64,000 nt of DNA from an uncultured Balneola sp. (GTDB taxonomy: Bacteria > Bacteroidota > Rhodothermia > Balneolales > Balneolaceae). This document shows, one piece after another, positions 15,567 through 24,304 of the stretch. The DNA is taken from NCBI GenBank assembly GCA_913058495.1, contig CAJXQC010000006.1, positions 1-64,000 of the forward strand, in the 5' to 3' direction. Every line of letters starts with the position of its first letter. Within the stretch, counting starts at the first letter, position 1. The position numbers and the translations under genes are program-made. A model generated the notes under the pieces. The model saw only the letters and a list, made by a program, of their open reading frames with translations, was not told the origin of the DNA and did not search any database.

Positions 15567-16052
15567 TTAAGAAACGATTTTTTTGTAGTTCATGTAGAAT
15601 TTTTCGAGATCTTCTACATAAAAATTTTGGAGAGCAGGGTTACCATCTGTTCCTAGAATGTCTGAAAAAACAAATGATTGACGATTTTTGTAGCTAAATA
15701 AAAGTTCCCCGTTTTCGAAAGAGACACTTTCAATATCACTAAATGAATACTCCAATTTCTCTGAGCTTAAAAGTACAGCATCACCTAAAAGAAAATGACC
15801 TTGTGAGTCAATAAACTGACTGGCTTCTATACTATGTCGTTGAGCAATCTCCTGATTCATATAATCTTTAACTGAACCAGTCATGACCATATAAACTGAA
15901 GTTTTAGTGAGGCAAAGTTTAACTTCGTTGTACTTATCTTCAATCTCGACTAAAGCAGGCTTTTCATTTACAGGATCTGTTCCATCAGCAATTAGAGTAC
16001 TACTGAAAGTAAGAATGCAAGCGAATATAAATGAGTGCTTTAAAAATTGCAT
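15567..16052 (-). CDS. Secreted protein, unknown function
   Basis: A 161-residue protein with a signal peptide (KHSFIFACILTFSSTLIADG). The mature part is acidic and has no recognised motif: DKYNEVKLCLTKTSVYMVMT, then LGDAVLLSSEKLEYSFSDIE and LFSYKNRQSFVFSDI. It is transcribed away from the Pel-like operon, whose first gene starts 128 bases to the right. The shared intergenic region could hold promoters for both directions. Confidence 0.72.
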   Translation of the reverse strand: MQFLKHSFIFACILTFSSTLIADGTDPVNEKPALVEIEDKYNEVKLCLTKTSVYMVMTGSVKDYMNQEIAQRHSIEASQFIDSQGHFLLGDAVLLSSEKLEYSFSDIESVSFENGELLFSYKNRQSFVFSDILGTDGNPALQNFYVEDLEKFYMNYKKIVS

Positions 16053-16110
16053 TTTAAGACGTTAATCTATGTACATTGTTGTATTCAACTTTATATATGA
16101 CGTATTAAAC

Positions 16111-16140
16111 ATTGAATAGTTTCAACTTATTTTACGTTTT
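16111..16140 (+). promoter_or_regulatory. Candidate promoter of the Pel-like operon
   Basis: ATTG at 16111-16114, an 18-base spacer and TACGTTTT at 16133-16140 approach the Bacteroidota consensus TTTG-N19-TAnnTTTG (one mismatch in each box and one base short). It lies 40 bases before the first ATG of the operon. Confidence 0.33.
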
Positions 16141-16179
16141 TTAAAATAAAACAAATTCTGAAGAAAAAAATTAGAATTC

Positions 16180-17334
16180 ATGGCTCAAAATGAAGTGAAT
16201 CCATTAGATTTCTCAATTCTTGTTGTAGATGATTCAAAGCCCAATGTAATATTGTTATCTCATGTCTTGGAGAAAGAAGGTTTTCATGTAGAGAAGAGTT
16301 ACGATGGCGAAGAAGCTTTAAAGAGAATTAAAGAAGTTAATCCGGATATCATACTCCTGGATATTATGATGCCTAAAATGTCAGGATTAGAGGTTGGTAA
16401 AGCTTTAAGGATGTCTGAGTTTGAAGATATTCCGATTATTTTTTTAAGTAGTTCGAATGAATCAGTTGATAAAGTAAAAGCTTTTGAAGCAGGGGGAGTG
16501 GATTTTATAAATAAACCTTTTGATAGAGATGAACTCATCATCAGAGTTCGAAGCCACTTAATGCTTAAGGTATTGAAAGAAGAAAGTGAGGAGCGACTCC
16601 GAATCTTAAAAGAAAGAGAAATTGAACTAAGTGAGGCCAACCAAAAGAAACATAGGTTGATGAGAATGCTTAGCCACGATTTTAAAAACCCTATTTCAGG
16701 CATAATGGGATTGGTAACAATTCTCTTGGAAGATAGTGAGCTTGATGAGGAAGAGAAAAATGAGATGCTCGAGCTAATAAAGCAGAGTAGCGAGAAGTTA
16801 TTAGAGCTTGTAAAAGATCTTCTGGATAAAGAAGTAATAGGTGGTGAGTTTGGGGCTTTGGAAATGAATGAGGTAGATATTATTGATCTTGCAAATCAGG
16901 TAATAAAGGCTAATAAACCTAAAGCTACTCTAAAAAAAATAAACCTCAGCTTGAGCACTTTTCAGGATGAGCTAATTGTGAAGTTAGATAAAGAGAAGAT
17001 CCGGTATGTACTAAATACGTTGGTGTCTAATGCTGTTAAGTTTACTCTTATAGACGGAGAAGTAAAGGTTGAATTTCTAAATTCAGAAGATGAAACATTC
17101 ATAATAAAAATCAGTGATACTGGTATAGGAATTCCTAATACAATGCTACCAAATTTTTTAATATCATCTAATAAAGAACAAGTGTCTAACCCCGGGGGTA
17201 TTTTGGGAGGTGGACTTGGACTTGAAGATGTTCAATCTTATGTCGATGCTCATGAAGGAAGGATATGGGTAGAGTCAGAGGAAAATAGCGGAACAACCTT
17301 TTTTATAGAACTACCACTGGGAAATTTACAATAA
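16180..17334 (+). CDS. Response regulator-histidine kinase hybrid
   Basis: A 384-residue soluble protein. Residues 12-130 are a receiver domain (ILVVDDSKPN, phospho-acceptor Asp at 61 in LLDIMMPKMSG, FINKPF). A coiled-coil linker follows (about 130-160). Residues about 160-225 are a HisKA dimerisation domain with phospho-His in MLSHDFKNPISGI. Residues about 265-382 are the ATPase domain with N-box NTLVSNAVKF, G1 DTGIGIP and GGGLGLEDVQ. With no membrane segment it must sense an intracellular signal or receive phosphate on its N-terminal receiver. It leads an operon whose later genes make and export a polysaccharide, and the following gene (2 bases on) is another receiver protein, so the pair probably controls production after translation or by phosphorelay. 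Confidence 0.92.
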   Translation: MAQNEVNPLDFSILVVDDSKPNVILLSHVLEKEGFHVEKSYDGEEALKRIKEVNPDIILLDIMMPKMSGLEVGKALRMSEFEDIPIIFLSSSNESVDKVKAFEAGGVDFINKPFDRDELIIRVRSHLMLKVLKEESEERLRILKEREIELSEANQKKHRLMRMLSHDFKNPISGIMGLVTILLEDSELDEEEKNEMLELIKQSSEKLLELVKDLLDKEVIGGEFGALEMNEVDIIDLANQVIKANKPKATLKKINLSLSTFQDELIVKLDKEKIRYVLNTLVSNAVKFTLIDGEVKVEFLNSEDETFIIKISDTGIGIPNTMLPNFLISSNKEQVSNPGGILGGGLGLEDVQSYVDAHEGRIWVESEENSGTTFFIELPLGNLQ

Positions 17335-17336
17335 AT

Positions 17337-18269
17337 ATGTCGCATACAATTTTAGTAATAGACGATGATGAACCAATTCACATCATGGCAAAGAGTTTAC
17401 TTGGAAAAGAATTTCAACTGGTGAATGCAAGAGACTCTCAGGAGGCTATAAATATACTATCTGAAACACCTGTTAATTTAATTCTATCGGATATTCATAT
17501 GCCGGGGTTATCCGGTTTGGAATTGTTGGAGTCAATCAGGGATGATAAAGAAAAGAGCAAGATCCCTGTACTTATCATGACAAACCTTCCAACTGTCGAG
17601 AAGGAACAAAAAGCCTTAGACCTTGGAGCTGTTGATTTTATCAAAAAAGAACGTTTCAACACAGACCGTGAAGGGGTTATTGAGTTGGTAAGAATGAAAA
17701 TTCTAACTGATGTTAATGTAAAAGGACTGGATGAGGATCTGGAGAAAAGTAAGAATAAGCTTGTAATGAAATTGATGGAGTCAGCAATTAAAGGATCATT
17801 TACTGATACGGCTGAAACTTTTTGTACTTACTTATCAGATATTCTTAATAGTGACCTTTTAACCTTCTTTGTATTAGAAGAAGGAAATCCTAAGCCACTT
17901 ATTGTTCATGGAGATATTAAACCATCTGATGCTGATTTCTCTACCTTTCAAAACTCTAACTCTTTTGATCACTTAAACACTAAAAAAGAATCCTATCTGA
18001 GCAATCATATCTATAATGAGGAATTCGGATGTTTTCTGGACTTCTCTACCAAAAATGAAATGCCGGCAGAAATAGGGGTTCCATTGTTTTCAGCAAATGA
18101 GAAGGCAATGTTGATGAATAACCTGAGTGCACCTGCAGAATCAGAGCTTTTTGGAATGTTAATAGTTAAGCGATCAAAGCTATTTTCAAGTAAAGAATTT
18201 GAATTAATTTCCAGATTAGTAACTCAAACCGGAGCAATACTTTGGAGGCTTTACCAGAAAAATAAATGA
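17337..18269 (+). CDS. Receiver-GAF protein
   Basis: A 310-residue protein. Residues 4-120 are a receiver domain with Asp52 (LILSDIHMPGLSG), T in LIMTN and K in FIKKE. The remaining 170 residues form a GAF-like sensor fold (AETFCTYLSDILNSDLLTFF ... GVPLFSANEKAMLMNNL ... FGMLIVKRSKLFSSKEFELI). There is no DNA-binding or GGDEF output. Canonical Pel operons encode PelD, a membrane GAF protein with a degenerate GGDEF that binds c-di-GMP; this gene may supply a GAF input in place of PelD, but it lacks membrane segments and the c-di-GMP site, so that is inference. It overlaps the next gene by 4 bases. Confidence 0.85.
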   Translation: MSHTILVIDDDEPIHIMAKSLLGKEFQLVNARDSQEAINILSETPVNLILSDIHMPGLSGLELLESIRDDKEKSKIPVLIMTNLPTVEKEQKALDLGAVDFIKKERFNTDREGVIELVRMKILTDVNVKGLDEDLEKSKNKLVMKLMESAIKGSFTDTAETFCTYLSDILNSDLLTFFVLEEGNPKPLIVHGDIKPSDADFSTFQNSNSFDHLNTKKESYLSNHIYNEEFGCFLDFSTKNEMPAEIGVPLFSANEKAMLMNNLSAPAESELFGMLIVKRSKLFSSKEFELISRLVTQTGAILWRLYQKNK

Positions 18270-19453
18270 GTCTGAATAATACTTCCATTTTACTGATCAT
18301 TGAAGGAACCTATCCCTGGTACAGAGGGGGAGTTAGTGAATGGGTCTATCAATATTTGAAAGAACTGGATAGTTATGATTTTCATATTCTTCAAGTAGCT
18401 ACAGATGAATTTAAACAGCTTGATCCTTATAACGCTCTTTATCCTATTACAGAAAATGTTAAGTCATTTACCCGCGTACCTCCGCCAACTTTGAAATCTG
18501 ATTGGGAAACGGCTAAAGAGACCTGGTTTCAATCTATTGTTGAATCGGTTCCTGTTTATAAATACGATACCATTCATGTAACCAATACGGGTTTTGCAGG
18601 TTGGTTGGGTATCCGAATATCTGATTTTTTTAATGCTCCACTTGTGTTAACTGAACACGCTTTATATTGGAAAGAGGTAGAGAAAGGAGCAGTGGCTTTG
18701 GAATGTGGCTACCAAATACCTGATAATTTTGAAGCAAAATCAGAAATAGTAGATATTTTTAAGCAAATTGCATCTGAAGTTTATTCGTCGTCAGAAGAAG
18801 TTGTTTCTGTTTCGAGGGTAAACATCCCTTATCAGAAACAATTTGGAGCAGACTCGCCGAAGTATATTCCCAACGGGGTTCCAACTGATTTGTTAACACC
18901 GGATAAAAAAAGGACGAATACACCGGTTATAGGATGGATTGGAAGATGTGCGGAAATGAAAAATCCTAAACTGTTCTTTGAGATTGTGGAAGTATTCCAA
19001 AGCAGGTCTCTGGATGTGAGTTTTGTTATGATGCTTAGTGATGCAAATGAAAAAGAACTTGAGCAGGAAGTAAGAGCATTGGCAAAAAAGCATCCGGAAG
19101 TAACCATGATATGGAATGAACCTGCTCATCAGTATTTGCATCAGTTTGATATGTTGTGCATTACCAGTCATAACGAATCTCAGCCTTTAGTCATGTTTGA
19201 AGCGCTATCAAACAAAGCCTTGCCCATTGGTTGGGAGGTTGGAGATCTTACTTCAGAATTTGGTTTCGTGGTTCCATCAGGTACTAGCACAAATACTCTG
19301 GTTGATCAGGTAAGTGCTCTTTGGGAAGATTCACCGAAATTCAATGAGTTAACAGAAAGTAAATATGATCTGGTAGCTTATAATCATACATGGACTTCCA
19401 TATTTAAGAAGTACGACGAGCTTTTCCGGGAACTTTTAGTTGAAGATGCTTAG
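18266..19453 (+). CDS. Glycosyltransferase, PelF-like short paralogue (GT4)
   Basis: A 395-residue GT-B protein. The N-terminus LLIIEGTYPWYRGGVSEWVY has the E-G-(T/S)-Y-P-x-x-x-G-G-V-S-x-W signature of PelF-type transferases. The donor domain begins VIGWIGRCAEMKNPKLF (about residue 221). It holds the E-x7-E nucleotide-sugar motif in ESQPLVMFEALS and the preceding CITSHN. It is about 130 residues shorter than the PelF-like protein encoded next, mostly because the middle insertion is missing. Two PelF relatives in one operon suggest either two transfer steps (a mixed or branched polymer) or a priming enzyme plus a polymerase. It overlaps the upstream gene by ATGA and the next gene by one base. 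Confidence 0.87.
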   Translation: MSLNNTSILLIIEGTYPWYRGGVSEWVYQYLKELDSYDFHILQVATDEFKQLDPYNALYPITENVKSFTRVPPPTLKSDWETAKETWFQSIVESVPVYKYDTIHVTNTGFAGWLGIRISDFFNAPLVLTEHALYWKEVEKGAVALECGYQIPDNFEAKSEIVDIFKQIASEVYSSSEEVVSVSRVNIPYQKQFGADSPKYIPNGVPTDLLTPDKKRTNTPVIGWIGRCAEMKNPKLFFEIVEVFQSRSLDVSFVMMLSDANEKELEQEVRALAKKHPEVTMIWNEPAHQYLHQFDMLCITSHNESQPLVMFEALSNKALPIGWEVGDLTSEFGFVVPSGTSTNTLVDQVSALWEDSPKFNELTESKYDLVAYNHTWTSIFKKYDELFRELLVEDA

Positions 19454-21045
19454 TGATGGAAGAAGTAAAACCGGTTGTATTATTTGAAACAGAGGGCTCT
19501 TATCCATTTAGTGGAGGAGGAGTAAGCACCTGGGCTCACATATTATGTACAGAGTTACAGGAAGAAGTGGATTTTCATCTGATGGCAATTACCGGTAATC
19601 CATTCGTGGAGCCTCGTTATAAGCTTCCTAAGAATATAACAGATATTATCCATATTCCGCTTTGGGGAGTTGAAGAACCTGTCCATTATTTTGATAAAAC
19701 AATTCCGTTCTCGGGTCAAATTGAAAAAAAAGCCAGAACTACAAAAGAGGTAGTTAAACAACACTTTCTGCCATTATTTAGAGATTTTATTTCATGCCTG
19801 AATGATCCATTTCAGGATGTAGACAAGATCAGTGATGTCATATATGGATTCTGGAAATTCTTTCAATATTACGATTATAAAATAACCATGAAGGAGCCCA
19901 TGCTTTGGGTAGTTTTCAAGGATTCACTTCACGAAAAGTATGTTGAGAATTATGATCCTGAGTTAGGAGATACACCAAAAGTGATCGACATGACTTTTGG
20001 GATGAGGTGGTTATACCATTTTTTAATGCCCGTCGCATCTCCGATACCCAAAGAAGTAAATATCTCTCATTCTACCTTAGCCGGCTTTCCGGCTTTAGCT
20101 TCTATTGCAGCTAAGTATGAATATGGGATTCCAAGTATGGTAACGGATCATGGAGTGTATATGAGAGAACGCCTTATCAATGTTGGCCGCTCTGATATGA
20201 CTTTCTTTTCCAAAAAAATGCTTGTAGATCTCTCTACAATGATAACAAGAGCTGTTTATCATACTGCTGATCAGATTTCTCCTGTTACTACGGCAAATCA
20301 GAAATGGGAAGAACGCTTTGAAGCTAAACCCGAGAATATTTTACCGATTTATAATGGTGTGGATACAGATCTTTTTAAACCTACACCAAAACCTACTAAG
20401 ACTGAAGGTACGCCAACGGTAATAGCAGTGGCTCAGGTATTTCCGCTAAAAGATATCGAGACAATGATCCGAACGTGTGCTGTAGTTCGGAAAACTATCC
20501 CAAACGTACAATTTACAGTATACGGTAGTTTGGATGTTGATGCAGAGTATGTTGAAACATGCAGGGAACTTATCAAAGATCTTGATCTGGAGGAAAATTT
20601 CACGTTTGGAGGGTTTCATAACAATCCAAGTATGATCTTTAATGAAGGGGATATTTCAATTCTAACTTCCATATCTGAAGGGTTTCCGTATACCGTGATT
20701 GAATCAATGAGCTGTGGACGTCCTGTAGTTGCAACCGATGTTGGAGGAATAAAAGACGCGTTAGAAGGATGCGGAATTCTTTGCAAGCCACGTTCTCCGG
20801 AAGAGATTGCTGAGGGAGTCGTTCAGTTATTGGAAGATACAGATTTGAGAATTGAACTGGGAAATAAGTCCCGTGAGAAAGTACTTCTTAATTTTACTAC
20901 AGACAGATCAGTTAAAAATTATCTTGAATCCTACAAACTACTGGCAGCTAAGCCAAGAGATCCTTTAAAAAATAAAGTGAAGACAGAGTCAGTATTAAAC
21001 CTTCTTGAATATCTAAAAGTTAAGAGGTTGGCTCATGCAAACTGA
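19453..21045 (+). CDS. pelF: PelF-type exopolysaccharide glycosyltransferase
   Basis: A 530-residue cytoplasmic GT4 enzyme of the PelF family. The N-terminal DUF3492-type region starts VLFETEGSYPFSGGGVSTWA and includes PLWGVEEPVHYFD and SHSTLAGFPALASIAAKYEY, then VTDHGVYMRERL. The donor domain begins near residue 315 (TVIAVAQVFPLKDIETMI) and has SEGFPYTVIESMSCGRPVVA with E-x7-E and GGIKDALEG. In Pseudomonas, PelF polymerises UDP-linked GalNAc/Glc-type sugars into Pel. Length matches (about 500). The start may be the GTG at 19453, overlapping the previous stop, or the ATG 3 bases on. It overlaps the PelG-like gene by 11 bases, the usual PelF-PelG order. Confidence 0.92.
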   Translation: MMEEVKPVVLFETEGSYPFSGGGVSTWAHILCTELQEEVDFHLMAITGNPFVEPRYKLPKNITDIIHIPLWGVEEPVHYFDKTIPFSGQIEKKARTTKEVVKQHFLPLFRDFISCLNDPFQDVDKISDVIYGFWKFFQYYDYKITMKEPMLWVVFKDSLHEKYVENYDPELGDTPKVIDMTFGMRWLYHFLMPVASPIPKEVNISHSTLAGFPALASIAAKYEYGIPSMVTDHGVYMRERLINVGRSDMTFFSKKMLVDLSTMITRAVYHTADQISPVTTANQKWEERFEAKPENILPIYNGVDTDLFKPTPKPTKTEGTPTVIAVAQVFPLKDIETMIRTCAVVRKTIPNVQFTVYGSLDVDAEYVETCRELIKDLDLEENFTFGGFHNNPSMIFNEGDISILTSISEGFPYTVIESMSCGRPVVATDVGGIKDALEGCGILCKPRSPEEIAEGVVQLLEDTDLRIELGNKSREKVLLNFTTDRSVKNYLESYKLLAAKPRDPLKNKVKTESVLNLLEYLKVKRLAHAN

Positions 21046-22663
21046 AGAAAGAGATATTATTCTTGAAAAAGAAGATCTGTCAGTGATTGAAGAATTGACT
21101 CAGCAGGTTTATGACCTGATCGGAAATCCTTTAAGCGTGTGGGCAGTAGCTGCTACAATTGAGTCGCTTGGAATAAGAGATGTGGATGCAAATACCGATT
21201 ATGGATATAAGAGTGTTTTTGATTTAGCAGAGGAAGTATTTAAAAGGCTTAAAAAGCATATAAAGGGCAAGTATGAGGAAGAAAGTGAATCAGAGTTTAA
21301 GCTTGGTGATGTAGGAGAAAGTTTTAAACTCTTCTTTAAACATTTTGGTATGGGAGTGCTTTTTACCATGCCAATGATTTCTCAGATTGCAGCAATTATT
21401 ATTTTTGAATATGCACTATGGGCTTGGTTTCGGTTTAATGTAGCTCAGGCAACCATGATAGCGATGGGGACGATAGGGGCTTTCATCATTACAGGTGGTT
21501 TTATTCAGGTGCTAGGAAGGCTTGTTTCAAAATATATGGGGGAAACAAATTACTATTTAAGCTGGAAAGCTATTAAAGCAGTAATGTATTTTGCCATTCC
21601 TCTTGTTCTTGGAATTGCCGCGCTCGTTTTTGTAGTAAATGTAATTCTTCCTTTTTATCCTCAAAGAATGGTAACAATAGGGCTCACCTATTTTATACTG
21701 ATCTCCAGTATGATGCTTTCAGCTGCCGTTTTGTACGCTTCCCAACAAAAGCTGATTATTTTAGGAAGTATTTTAGCAGGAACACTTTCCGTTGCTTTTG
21801 GAATGGAAGTACTTGATTGGGGGATTTATCTCTCGCAATGGTTAGGAATAGGAATAACCACAGGATCACAGATAATTTATATAATAATTTATTACCAATT
21901 TAAGATCAGATCTAACCGTCAGCGATTGTATAAACAATCTCTGCCTAATCTTGAGGTAAGCTACTATAATACCTATCGATATTTCTTGTATGGTTTTGGG
22001 TATTTTTCTTTTCTGTTTGTGGACAGAATTTTGGCATGGTCTGCCGGGCCACCGCCACCGCCCTATATCATCTGGTTTAATACTCCTTATGAATTGGGAA
22101 TGGACTGGGCGTTATTGAGCTTTATATTTACAATAGCGTTACTGGAGTTTATAATTCATTTATTTTCGCACAGGATTATACCTGCTCAAAAGAAAACGCA
22201 GATAGATAAGCTTAAAAAATTCAATTTATACTTTAGCAATTTTTATTCATTACAGTTGGTACTACTCTTTTTTGTTGGAATAATATCCATTGTATTGACT
22301 TATTACGGAGTGGAAGCTTTAAGAGTTTTTGAAGATGATTATCCTGAAATAAGAGACTTCTTTGCAAATCCATTAACCTTTAAGGTGTTTTGGATGGGAA
22401 GCATTGGCTACTTGTTTTTGGTTTTCGGACTATTGAATTCACTATTCTTTTTTACAATGAATAGGCCGGAATATGTACTTTATTCTATGCTCGCAGCATT
22501 AGCAGTTAATGCACTTACAGGCTATATATGTAGCAGAGTAATAGGATTTGAATATGCTGTAGTAGGTTTGATTGCAGGCTCAATTACATTTGCAGCAGTT
22601 ACCGGATTAATCGGTAAAAGATTTTTTAAACATTTGGACTATTTTTATTACTCTGCATACTAA
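21035..22663 (+). CDS. pelG: PelG-like polytopic inner-membrane transporter subunit
   Basis: A 542-residue protein with a cytoplasmic N-terminus of about 105 residues and some 12 membrane segments from about residue 108 (MGVLFTMPMISQIAAIIIFE) to the end. The motif YRYFLYGFGYFSFLFVDRIL, then AWSAGPPPPP, corresponds to the position where PelG proteins have an aromatic, Asp-containing helix and an exposed loop. PelG is the membrane partner of PelD/PelE/PelF and is thought to move the growing polymer across the inner membrane. The long soluble N-terminus is larger than in the Pseudomonas protein. Position directly after pelF and an 11-base overlap support the call; the sequence likeness is moderate. 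Confidence 0.75.
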   Translation: MQTEERDIILEKEDLSVIEELTQQVYDLIGNPLSVWAVAATIESLGIRDVDANTDYGYKSVFDLAEEVFKRLKKHIKGKYEEESESEFKLGDVGESFKLFFKHFGMGVLFTMPMISQIAAIIIFEYALWAWFRFNVAQATMIAMGTIGAFIITGGFIQVLGRLVSKYMGETNYYLSWKAIKAVMYFAIPLVLGIAALVFVVNVILPFYPQRMVTIGLTYFILISSMMLSAAVLYASQQKLIILGSILAGTLSVAFGMEVLDWGIYLSQWLGIGITTGSQIIYIIIYYQFKIRSNRQRLYKQSLPNLEVSYYNTYRYFLYGFGYFSFLFVDRILAWSAGPPPPPYIIWFNTPYELGMDWALLSFIFTIALLEFIIHLFSHRIIPAQKKTQIDKLKKFNLYFSNFYSLQLVLLFFVGIISIVLTYYGVEALRVFEDDYPEIRDFFANPLTFKVFWMGSIGYLFLVFGLLNSLFFFTMNRPEYVLYSMLAALAVNALTGYICSRVIGFEYAVVGLIAGSITFAAVTGLIGKRFFKHLDYFYYSAY

Positions 22664-22672
22664 GGACATCTT

Positions 22673-24295
22673 ATGAGTAAAGACGTAAAAGACTACATAA
22701 ATATAATAGGGAGCAGGCTTGGAAAAGCCTTTGCGATAGATTCGTTTGGAACTGAAGAAGAGCTTGAGTTTTGGGCTCTTTCGGCAGAGCATATGTCTCG
22801 TAAGCAAAACCCAACATTTCAGAATATAATTACCTGGATTGATCTGTTGTATCAGGCTCCTGTGCATTTTGTGTATAAACTGGAAAAAGAGCACTTAATA
22901 CTCATAAAAAGACAATTAATATCAGAAAATCTGCTTCCTGATAAATCCGGAGGAGGGAAGCCTGGTAAAGTAGATGCACAAAGAACTCAGTTTATTCAGG
23001 ATTTCGAAAATCAAATGCAGAATCTTGAGAAAAAGAGGCAATGGGACGAAGACTTTAAAGAGCACGGGGTTTCTGCTCACACAATCGGAAATTGTGAGCA
23101 TATCCCGCTCTACAAAAAGACTGGAGAATTTTGGGGCATATATGTAATAGGGCCTAATATTAAAAGCCCTGAAAACATGGTTCCAAAGTTTTCAATAGTA
23201 AGTAGGTTGCTTTCTTCGTGGCTGATTAAATTAGATGAGCAGGAAAAAGAATCCCAGAAAGAATATCAGGATAAAGTTCATGGTTTAGTCGGGGAACTGG
23301 GTATCGGTGCGTTAAATACAACGGGAATTTCTGAACTTTTACTTTTATACATAATCAATTCTTTACAGGCTAAATCCGGCGCAGTTGTTGAATATAAGAA
23401 TGGTGCTCCTGTACTTATTGCTTCAAATAGCCTTGATGAGCAATACTTGAAAGCACTTTTAGGGCTCTCTGGTGAAAAAATGTATGATCTGGCTGAAAAC
23501 GACTTCAGTTTATCAGAAGCAGGTAAAGAGATTGTAAATAAGCTGGATGTTGAACCACTGTTTTTGCCATATATATCAGAAGAAGTAAAAGGTTTTATCT
23601 GGATAAACAGAACTGAAAGAAACGAAGCTAAAGATTCAAGTCCTGTGCTTAATGATATTTCTGAGATCGTAGCAAAACTTTTCGAATTCAGAGATGTTAA
23701 TAAAAGTTTCTCAGATGATCTGCTTGATGCGTTCTATAAAATGCTTCGGGCAATCGAGGCAAAAAGAGAGAAAACAAAATATCATTCACCTAGAATGATC
23801 GCTTTTGTTGAAATGTTTGGAATGCTTTTTGGATTGGATAATAATGAAATGGAGATCATTAAGACTACTGCAAAACTTCATGATATCGGATATGTAGGTG
23901 CAGCAGGAATAAGTTCTTTGGCGAGTATAGGTTCTGAACTGGCTCATCCTATTGCAGGAGCAACCATGATCAGTAATTTGCCTGTTCATAATGATATTAT
24001 TGAAGGTATTAGAACTCATCATGAATGGGTAAATGGAAAAGGTACTCCTAATGAGATCAGAGGGGAAGATATTCCGTGGACGGGAAAAATTATTTCCGTG
24101 TATGAATTTGTGGTAGACTTTTTTGAATCAAATCCGGAAGTAGCGCCCGAAAAAGAAGAAGAAATGTTGGAAAAGCTGAAATCCAGCTTGATAGAGCGCG
24201 CGGATGTTCAATTTGATATGGTTTTAATTCCTACAGTTATACAACAACTAACTATGCTCGGTTGGTCAGGTTGTGCGCAATTAGGAGTTGAATAA
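22673..24295 (+). CDS. GAF-like/HD-GYP-related protein with degenerate GYP motif
   Basis: A 540-residue soluble protein. Residues about 60-180 and 200-340 look like two sensor folds (ISELLLLYIINSLQAKSGAV ... VKGFIWINRTERN is GAF-like). Residues about 365-500 are an HD domain: H403-D404 in AKLHDIGYVG, His in ELAHPIAGATM, and H449-H450-E451 followed by WVNGKGTP. In HD-GYP phosphodiesterases the last motif is HHExxDGxGYP. Here the Asp is Asn and GYP is GTP, while the metal-binding His/Asp residues are kept. It could be a c-di-GMP phosphodiesterase with altered specificity, another nucleotide phosphohydrolase, or a c-di-GMP sensor. It lies inside the polysaccharide operon (9-base gaps on both sides). 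Confidence 0.82.
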   Translation: MSKDVKDYINIIGSRLGKAFAIDSFGTEEELEFWALSAEHMSRKQNPTFQNIITWIDLLYQAPVHFVYKLEKEHLILIKRQLISENLLPDKSGGGKPGKVDAQRTQFIQDFENQMQNLEKKRQWDEDFKEHGVSAHTIGNCEHIPLYKKTGEFWGIYVIGPNIKSPENMVPKFSIVSRLLSSWLIKLDEQEKESQKEYQDKVHGLVGELGIGALNTTGISELLLLYIINSLQAKSGAVVEYKNGAPVLIASNSLDEQYLKALLGLSGEKMYDLAENDFSLSEAGKEIVNKLDVEPLFLPYISEEVKGFIWINRTERNEAKDSSPVLNDISEIVAKLFEFRDVNKSFSDDLLDAFYKMLRAIEAKREKTKYHSPRMIAFVEMFGMLFGLDNNEMEIIKTTAKLHDIGYVGAAGISSLASIGSELAHPIAGATMISNLPVHNDIIEGIRTHHEWVNGKGTPNEIRGEDIPWTGKIISVYEFVVDFFESNPEVAPEKEEEMLEKLKSSLIERADVQFDMVLIPTVIQQLTMLGWSGCAQLGVE

Positions 24296-24304
24296 ATTTC
24301 ATTA

